Below, in pieces: positions 58,837 to 64,000 of a stretch of 64,000 nt of DNA (positions within the stretch are counted from its first letter, which is position 1; each line of letters starts with the position of its first letter). A program made the translations under genes and the position numbers. Source of the stretch: Geomobilibacter sp964431365 (GTDB lineage Bacteria > Desulfobacterota > Desulfuromonadia > Geobacterales > DSM-12255); assembly GCA_964431365.1 (NCBI GenBank), contig CAYSJJ010000004.1, positions 35,615-99,614 on the forward strand, read 5' to 3'. The notes under the pieces were generated by a model. It saw only the letters and a list, made by a program, of their open reading frames with translations. It was not told the origin of the DNA and did not search any database.

Positions 58837-60580
58837 ACATCGCCTTCTGAATGGGTTGGCAGCCTCTCCGGGGATCGCCATCGGCTTGGCCAGGGTGACG
58901 GACCGGAGTCGTGTTGCCGTTGCCGAGACCAGTATCGAACCGGAAGCCGCAGCTGCCGAAATCGTCCGGTATCGGGAGGCTCTCTCCAGGACCAGGAACG
59001 ACCTGCTGCGACTGAAGGACAAGCTTGCCGCCGAACGTGGCCACGAACACCTCTACGTAATCGATACCCACCTGATGATGCTCGACGACCCGATGCTGAC
59101 GGATGAAACCGAAAGGATCATCGCTTCGTCGTTCATCAATGCCGAAGCAGCCCTCAAAAAGACCCTCCAGACCTTCCATTCATTCTTTGCCACCATTGAG
59201 GACGAATACCTGCGCGAGCGGAGCAGCGACGTGGAGATCGTCGTGGAGCGGATCCTTCGCCACATGGTCGGCCAGGAACAGGAGTCGTTGGAAGAGATCG
59301 ACGGCAAGGTGGTGATCGTCGCCCACGACCTTTCCCCGGCGGATATCCTCCAGATCGACAAGGCGAAGGTGATCGGCTTCGTCACCGACCTCGGCGGGAA
59401 GACGTCCCATTCGGCCATATTGGCGCGAGCCCTGGAGATCCCGGCGGTAATCGGACTGGAACAGGTGACGGCTGCCGTGGCTTCCGGCGACCACCTGATC
59501 GTCGATGGCGCAAGCGGGATCGTTGTGGTCAATCCCGACGAGGATACCTTCCGCGAGTACCTCCGCCGCAAGCAGTACTTCGAGTACGTTGAACACGAAT
59601 TGTCCAAGCTGCGCGATCTCCCGGCCGTGACCCTCGACGGGCAGCGGGTCAAACTGATGGGGAATGTGGAGTTTGCGGAAGAGATCGCCGCCCTCAAGGG
59701 GCATGGTGGAGAAGGGATCGGCCTCTACCGGACCGAGATGCTCTTCATGAACCGGACCGAACTGCCGACGGAAGAGGAGCAGTATCAGGCCTACGCAGCG
59801 GTGGTCAAGGCGATGTCACCGGCGCCCGTAACCATTCGGACCCTCGACGTGGGGGGGGATAAATTCGTCCCCGGCCTGAACCTGAGCGACGAGTTGAACC
59901 CTGCACTGGGACTCAGGGCGGTCAGGCTTTCGTTGCGCCACCCGGAAACGCTCCGGCCGCAGTTGCGGGCTATTCTGCGGGCAAGTGCGCACGGTCCGGT
60001 CAGGATCTTCTTTCCGATGATCTCTGGAATCGGCGAGGTGCGGGCGGTAAAACGGATCCTGGCCGAGGTGGCGGAGGAACTCCGACGGGAGGGGATTCCA
60101 TTCGACGCAAAGATCCCGGTCGGCATCATGATCGAGGTGCCGTCGGCGGTCATCATCGCAGACCTGCTGGCCAGGGAGGTGGATTTTTTCAGCATCGGCA
60201 CCAACGATCTGATCCAGTATTCTCTGGCCATAGACCGGACCAACGAACATCTTTCCCATCTATACGAACCGCTCCATCCCGCGGTTATCCGCTCCCTGAA
60301 GATGGTGGCCGATGCCGCGCATGACGCGGGGATCGAGGTCTGCATGTGCGGTGAGATGGCTGGCGAGCCGACCTATCTGCCGATTCTGCTGGGACTCGGA
60401 TTTGATGAGCTCTCCATGAACGCCCCCTCCATCCCCCGTGTCAAGAGTATCCTGCGTCGGTGTACCAAGGCCGATGCCGAGCGCCTGACCGCCACCGCAC
60501 TGACCTTCGCTTCCACGACCGAGGTGGAGGCGTTCCTGAACGGCGAGATAGCAGCGCACTTTGCGGAGAGTTTCGACTGA
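58817..60580 (+). CDS. ptsI: PTS enzyme I (phosphoenolpyruvate-protein phosphotransferase)
   Basis: A 587-residue enzyme. The N-terminal HPr-binding and phosphohistidine domain has the acceptor His198 in GGKTSHSAILAR. The C-terminal PEP-binding TIM barrel contains GIGLYRTEMLFM, TLDVGGDKFVPG, IGTNDLIQYSLA and the catalytic Cys in VCMCGEMAGEP. It starts the phosphorelay to HPr, EIIA-Man and PtsN. A strong intrinsic terminator follows. Confidence 0.95.
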   Translation: MGLAKTEHRLLNGLAASPGIAIGLARVTDRSRVAVAETSIEPEAAAAEIVRYREALSRTRNDLLRLKDKLAAERGHEHLYVIDTHLMMLDDPMLTDETERIIASSFINAEAALKKTLQTFHSFFATIEDEYLRERSSDVEIVVERILRHMVGQEQESLEEIDGKVVIVAHDLSPADILQIDKAKVIGFVTDLGGKTSHSAILARALEIPAVIGLEQVTAAVASGDHLIVDGASGIVVVNPDEDTFREYLRRKQYFEYVEHELSKLRDLPAVTLDGQRVKLMGNVEFAEEIAALKGHGGEGIGLYRTEMLFMNRTELPTEEEQYQAYAAVVKAMSPAPVTIRTLDVGGDKFVPGLNLSDELNPALGLRAVRLSLRHPETLRPQLRAILRASAHGPVRIFFPMISGIGEVRAVKRILAEVAEELRREGIPFDAKIPVGIMIEVPSAVIIADLLAREVDFFSIGTNDLIQYSLAIDRTNEHLSHLYEPLHPAVIRSLKMVADAAHDAGIEVCMCGEMAGEPTYLPILLGLGFDELSMNAPSIPRVKSILRRCTKADAERLTATALTFASTTEVEAFLNGEIAAHFAESFD

Positions 60581-60603
60581 TTCCGTGATAACGATGAGAA
60601 ACG

Positions 60604-60641
60604 AAAAAGGCGTCCCACCGAGGGGGACGCCTTTTTTGTTT
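60604..60641. terminator. Strong intrinsic terminator after ptsI
   Basis: AAAAAGGCGTCCC and GGGACGCCTTTTTT form a 13-bp stem with T-runs on both strands, suiting the convergent OmpA gene as well. Confidence 0.9.
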
Positions 60642-60660
60642 TGTCTGCGACGTACGGTTG

Positions 60661-62094
60661 CTACTTCTTGATGGTGACGACACAGTCGATGGTGGCATCG
60701 ATCCGGCGGTTCTTCGCCCGCCCTTCTGCTGTGGCGTTGTCGGCAACCGGCTTGGTCAGGCCGTACCCTTTCGCCGTCAGGCGATCGGCAGCAATGCCGA
60801 ACTTGTCGATGACGTATGCCCGGACCGCATCTGCCCGCTTCTGGGAGAGCTTCAGGTTGTATTCCGCGCCGCCCTGGTTGTCCGTATGACCTTCGATGAC
60901 GCCGGTGGCGTTCGGATACTTGTTCAGGAAGTCGCCTACCTGCTTTATTTCGTTATGGTACTTGGACTTGATCACCGCCTTGTCGGTGTCGAAAAGGACT
61001 TTCAGGGTAATGCAGATTCTCTCCGAAACCGCCACGTCCGCCGTGCTGGTTGCCGAGCCTCCCGCGCCGTTGCAGGTAAGGGTGTAGGCGGTGGGCTCTG
61101 TCGGCTTCACGCTGACCGAACCCTTCGGTTCAACCGCGCCGACGGCCGGCTGGATGTCGCATCGCGTGGCATTTTGCGATGTCCAACTGAGCGTGGCCGC
61201 TTCTCCCTTTGTCACCGTGGCCGGGGCAACGGTGAGGGCGGCGGTTGGTGCGGCCGGTTGGGTTACCGCGACATTTGCGGCGCTGGTGGCCGAGCCGCCG
61301 TCACCGGTACAGGTCAGGGTGTAGGAAGTTGCGGCCGCAGGGGTGACGGTCTTGGAGCCTCGCGGCCCGACAGCGCTGCCATCAGGCTGCAGCGTGCAGT
61401 CCTTGGCGTTCTGCGAACTCCAGCTGAGCGTGACAGTCTGTCCCGGGGTGATCGTGCCGGGTTGCGCCGACAGCGTAGCGGTCGGTGCAGCCGGGGCGGG
61501 AGCAACCGGCGTCGGCTGCACAACCGGTTTCGCTGCCGGTTCAGCCGCAACGACCTTGGGGGCAGGTTGGGCCCCGCCGAAATAGATGGCCGCACCTACC
61601 GTATACTCAAGGTTGTGCAGGGTTCGGTCCTTGTCCATGATGAGATGGCGGACATCGCCACGGAGCGCAAACGTGTCGGTCAGGAAATACTTGAGGCCGG
61701 CGCCGTAGTTGAAGGCACCTCGTGTGGTTTTTACATCGTTCTGGTCGACGGTGATGGCGCCGTAGCCGGCCGCCAGGTAGGGGACCAGGCGCGCTTCGGG
61801 GAAAAAGTGGTAGAGCGCCTCCAACCGGTAGTTGTAGGCGTCGGCATTGCCTCCCCCACGGGTCGATTCGGTGGAGACATAATCGAACACCGCTTCGGCA
61901 CCGACGTGATCGGTGAAGTTGTAGCCGCCGCGGATGCCGTAGACCGGCTGGGTTTCCAGGTGCTGTTTGCCATCGAAGGTATATCCGCCGATAAACGGCG
62001 AAATCACGAATGTTTCGGCCTTGTTCGCCGCATGGGCCGTCGCCCCCACGAGAGCTGCCGAGAGGCATGCTGCCACTATCACGGTCTTTTTCAT
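60661..62094 (-). CDS. OmpA-family barrel protein with two Ig-like repeats
   Basis: A 477-residue outer-membrane protein. A signal peptide (cleavage after AHA) is followed by an 8-stranded barrel (about 22-173) that ends VGAAIYFGG. A Pro/Ala linker follows, then two repeats of about 84 residues (each with SWSSQNAKDCTLQP- or SWTSQNATRCDIQP-like start and SYTLTCTGDGG end) with a likely disulfide in each. The C-terminal OmpA peptidoglycan-binding domain (about 365-475) contains KVLFDTDKAVI, GVIEGHTDNQGG and AKNRRIDATI. GGGAGGGA precedes the ATG. Confidence 0.9.
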   Translation of the reverse strand: MKKTVIVAACLSAALVGATAHAANKAETFVISPFIGGYTFDGKQHLETQPVYGIRGGYNFTDHVGAEAVFDYVSTESTRGGGNADAYNYRLEALYHFFPEARLVPYLAAGYGAITVDQNDVKTTRGAFNYGAGLKYFLTDTFALRGDVRHLIMDKDRTLHNLEYTVGAAIYFGGAQPAPKVVAAEPAAKPVVQPTPVAPAPAAPTATLSAQPGTITPGQTVTLSWSSQNAKDCTLQPDGSAVGPRGSKTVTPAAATSYTLTCTGDGGSATSAANVAVTQPAAPTAALTVAPATVTKGEAATLSWTSQNATRCDIQPAVGAVEPKGSVSVKPTEPTAYTLTCNGAGGSATSTADVAVSERICITLKVLFDTDKAVIKSKYHNEIKQVGDFLNKYPNATGVIEGHTDNQGGAEYNLKLSQKRADAVRAYVIDKFGIAADRLTAKGYGLTKPVADNATAEGRAKNRRIDATIDCVVTIKK

Positions 62095-62131
62095 ACGTCC
62101 CTCCCTTTTTTGCTGCCACTGTTAATTTAAG

Positions 62132-62145
62132 GTGAATACGTTCAC
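62132..62145. promoter_or_regulatory. Palindromic site ahead of the OmpA barrel gene
   Basis: GTGAA-TACG-TTCAC, an inverted repeat about 40 bases before the ATG and just downstream of a TATACT -10-like box. Candidate operator of unknown regulator. Confidence 0.4.
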
Positions 62146-62200
62146 ATTGGATTAAAAGTATAGACTCAAATGCCCTTACTGCAAGCAAAAGCTTTACTTT

Positions 62201-62482
62201 TTACCGCTCTTCGTAGTCGACAAAGCGTATCGGCAGGTCCGGCCGTTCGCGGACTATCCACTCCTCCACCTGCTCCAGGAGCCTGCGGGCGTAGGCGCGG
62301 TCGCCACTCACCGTCACAAAGGCAACCAGCGCCGTTCCCCAAACGTCCTGATCGGCCACTTCGGCCGCAGCCACGTTGAAGCGGTTGCGTGCCCGGGCGA
62401 GGAGGCTCTTGACAATGCCTCGCTTACCCTTAAGCGAGGTGCTGGGGAGTTCCAGTTCAAGCACCAGAGAGATGACATGCAT
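62201..62482 (-). CDS. DUF503 domain protein
   Basis: A 93-residue cytoplasmic protein of the YlxP/DUF503 type: MHVISLVLELELP, then SLKGKRGIVKSLLARARNRF and VADQDVWGTALVAFVTVSGD. YlxP homologues are thought to act with RbfA in small-subunit ribosome maturation; here it is not next to rbfA. The start was chosen by family similarity; a weak site precedes it. It lies between the OmpA gene and metK, transcribed away from metK. Confidence 0.85.
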   Translation of the reverse strand: MHVISLVLELELPSTSLKGKRGIVKSLLARARNRFNVAAAEVADQDVWGTALVAFVTVSGDRAYARRLLEQVEEWIVRERPDLPIRFVDYEER

Positions 62483-62585
62483 GGTGGTCACCGCTTTCCG
62501 GCCGGGCACTCCCGGCCGCCGTAAATACCATTGTTACCGGCGGAGTTACGACTGTCAATGATGGGGTAATGACTGGTTTTCGTGC

Positions 62586-62615
62586 TTGACAATGGGGTTT
62601 GGCAGGCGATATATA
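62586..62615 (+). promoter_or_regulatory. Promoter of metK
   Basis: TTGACA, 18 bases, TATATA. The leader of about 60 bases is too short for a SAM aptamer, and none is visible. Confidence 0.7.
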
Positions 62616-62680
62616 GTGCAGTCTTTCAGTAAAAGATACAAACATTCCGACTGCGGAGTGAACAGAGGGAGGAAGTGCTG

Positions 62681-63853
62681 ATGATGGAGATGGACGATTA
62701 CATCTTTACGTCCGAGTCGGTGTCCGAAGGGCACCCGGACAAGGTAGCCGATCAGGTCTCGGACGCCATTCTTGACGCCATTCTGGCGCAGGACCCCAAG
62801 GCCCGCGTGGCATGCGAGACCCTGGTGACGACCGGTATGGCGGTAATTGCCGGCGAAATAACCACCTCTGCCGTTGTCGATTATCCCAAGGTAGTCCGTG
62901 AGACCATCAAGGAGATTGGCTACAACGATTCGGCCATGGGGTTTGATTGGGAGACCTGTGCAGTGCTCGTCTCCATCGACAAGCAGTCGCCGGACATTGC
63001 CCAGGGGGTGAACGAGGGTGACGGTCTCTACAAGGAGCAGGGGGCCGGTGACCAGGGGCTGATGTTCGGCTATGCCTGCGACGAAACCAAAGAGCTGATG
63101 CCGATGACGATCCTTCTCTCCCATCAGCTGGTCAAGAAGCTGTCCGACGTGCGGAAGAGCGGCGTACTCAATTTCCTCCGTCCCGACTCCAAGTCACAGG
63201 TATCCATCCAGTACCAGAATGGCCGGCCGGCCTATGTGGACACGGTGGTCATCTCGTCCCAGCACACCCCGGAAGTCACCTATGAGACCATCAAGGAAGG
63301 GATCATCGAAGAGGTCGTCAAGAAGGTCATTCCGGCCAACCTGTTGACCGACAAGACCCGCTACCTGATCAACCCGACCGGCCGCTTCGTTATCGGCGGC
63401 CCGATGGGGGACTGCGGTCTGACCGGCCGGAAGATCATCGTCGACAGCTACGGTGGCCATGGCGCCCACGGCGGCGGAGCCTTTTCCGGCAAGGACCCCA
63501 GCAAGGTGGACCGTTCCGCAGCCTACATGGGGCGCTACGTAGCCAAGAACCTGGTCGCCGCAGGTCTCTGCGAGAAGTGTGAAGTCCAGGTCGCCTACGC
63601 CATCGGCGTGGCCGATCCGGTCTCGGTCCTGGTGGATACCGCCGGCACCGGCAAGATCCCTTCCAAGCGGATCGCCGAAATCGTCCGCGAGGTGTTCGAC
63701 CTTCGCCCCCGTGCCATCATCGAGCAACTGGACCTGCTCCGCCCGATCTACAAGAAGACGGCCGCCTACGGCCACTTCGGCCGTGAGCTGCCCGAGTTCA
63801 CCTGGGAGCGGACCGACAAGGCCGCCATCATCAGGGAGAAGGCGGGGCTTTAA
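62681..63853 (+). CDS. metK: S-adenosylmethionine synthetase
   Basis: A 390-residue enzyme making S-adenosylmethionine from methionine and ATP. Family motifs: SVSEGHPDKVADQVSDAI at the N-terminus (with catalytic His), GAGDQGLMFGYA, IGGPMGDCGLTGRKIIVD, and GGAFSGKDPSKVDRSAAY. The GGGAGG site eight bases before the first ATG decides the start. Its product is the ligand of the metX riboswitch at 4511-4621. Confidence 0.96.
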   Translation: MMEMDDYIFTSESVSEGHPDKVADQVSDAILDAILAQDPKARVACETLVTTGMAVIAGEITTSAVVDYPKVVRETIKEIGYNDSAMGFDWETCAVLVSIDKQSPDIAQGVNEGDGLYKEQGAGDQGLMFGYACDETKELMPMTILLSHQLVKKLSDVRKSGVLNFLRPDSKSQVSIQYQNGRPAYVDTVVISSQHTPEVTYETIKEGIIEEVVKKVIPANLLTDKTRYLINPTGRFVIGGPMGDCGLTGRKIIVDSYGGHGAHGGGAFSGKDPSKVDRSAAYMGRYVAKNLVAAGLCEKCEVQVAYAIGVADPVSVLVDTAGTGKIPSKRIAEIVREVFDLRPRAIIEQLDLLRPIYKKTAAYGHFGRELPEFTWERTDKAAIIREKAGL

Positions 63854-63889
63854 CGGCAGGAGCGTGGATCGAGTTCGAGGATAAAGAAG

Positions 63890-63926
63890 AAAGGCCGGTG
63901 GCGATGCCATCCGGCCTTTACTTTTT
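63890..63926 (+). terminator. Terminator after metK
   Basis: AAAGGCCGG and CCGGCCTTT with inner TGGC/GCCA pairing, followed by ACTTTTT. Confidence 0.85.
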
Positions 63927-63945
63927 GGACGAAAGGATTAGCTTC

Positions 63946-64000
63946 CCCTGAGCCCTGAGCCCTGAGCCCTGAGCCCTGAGCCCTGAGCCCTGAGCCCTGA
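63946..64000 (+). repeat. CCCTGAG heptamer tandem array, cut by window end
   Basis: Seven full copies of CCCTGAG and a partial eighth run without mismatch to the last base. The array continues beyond the window, so its full length is unknown. Confidence 0.95.

Noticed and set aside
62510..62680. SAM riboswitch in front of metK, by analogy with metX
   Set aside because: None of the aptamer blocks can be found; the leader after the promoter is only about 60 bases.
63946..64000. CRISPR array
   Set aside because: The repeats are seven bases with no spacers, so it is a simple tandem array.

Overview
The window looks like a chromosomal stretch of a Geobacter-type bacterium (Desulfuromonadia, Geobacterales). 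This is inferred from the high GC content, the gram-negative lipopolysaccharide genes, the haem and iron-sulfur proteins, and gene neighbourhoods typical of that group (kds/lpt/rpoN/hprK/pts, fur-feoB, ResB-CcsA). A run of ten N at 36265-36274 shows that the sequence is a draft scaffold. No rRNA, tRNA, CRISPR array, transposase or prophage gene was recognised.

Layout. 1-4.7 kb (minus strand): a cut-off GAF-like gene, a large protein of unknown function, an MBL-fold hydrolase and metX. metX is preceded by a promoter, a SAM-I riboswitch and an intrinsic terminator. 4.8-9 kb (plus): an OmpA-type lipoprotein, a Smr-domain protein, a Tat-exported DUF362 protein and a membrane polyferredoxin. 9-11 kb (minus): alpha/beta hydrolase, beta-carbonic anhydrase and a cysteine-cluster protein, divergent from a polyprenyl diphosphate synthase. 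12.7-20 kb: TlpA and CcdA, a sensor kinase, then ResB-CcsA. Together these supply most of a System II cytochrome c maturation pathway.

20.6-29.3 kb is one tightly packed operon: a TetR regulator with a perfect 21-bp palindrome over its promoter, a complete five-gene peptide/nickel-type ABC importer, and an EmrA/EmrB-type exporter. Import and export under one repressor is the most system-like unknown in the window. 30.2-35 kb is an iron block with two Fur boxes: fur, feoB, a small zinc-ribbon protein, a DtxR-FeoA regulator and a porin. 35-38 kb is a nickel/cobalt ECF transporter (NikMN, Q, O) behind a NikR-like operator. 38-43 kb holds a CsgD-like LuxR regulator, a motif-rich intergenic region, and a secreted subtilase broken by a frameshift. 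The downstream part of the subtilase carries five exact 357-bp repeats. 43-46.5 kb: ZnuA, cytochrome P460 and an HDOD protein.

46.6-60.6 kb is a long block for outer-membrane biogenesis and regulatory phosphotransfer: kdsB, pyrG, kdsA, kdsD, kdsC, lptC, lptA, lptB, rpoN, hpf, ptsN, hprK, rapZ, EIIA-Man, HPr and enzyme I. No sugar-specific EIIB or EIIC is present, so the PTS is probably regulatory. The window closes with an OmpA barrel protein, a DUF503 protein, metK, and a CCCTGAG heptamer array cut by the window end.

A 119-bp palindromic repeat occurs twice, after the large unknown gene (395-513) and across the 5' end of lptB (52846-52964). Both copies keep the same reading frame open. In lptB the repeat appears to provide the start codon, or an N-terminal extension, of an essential protein.
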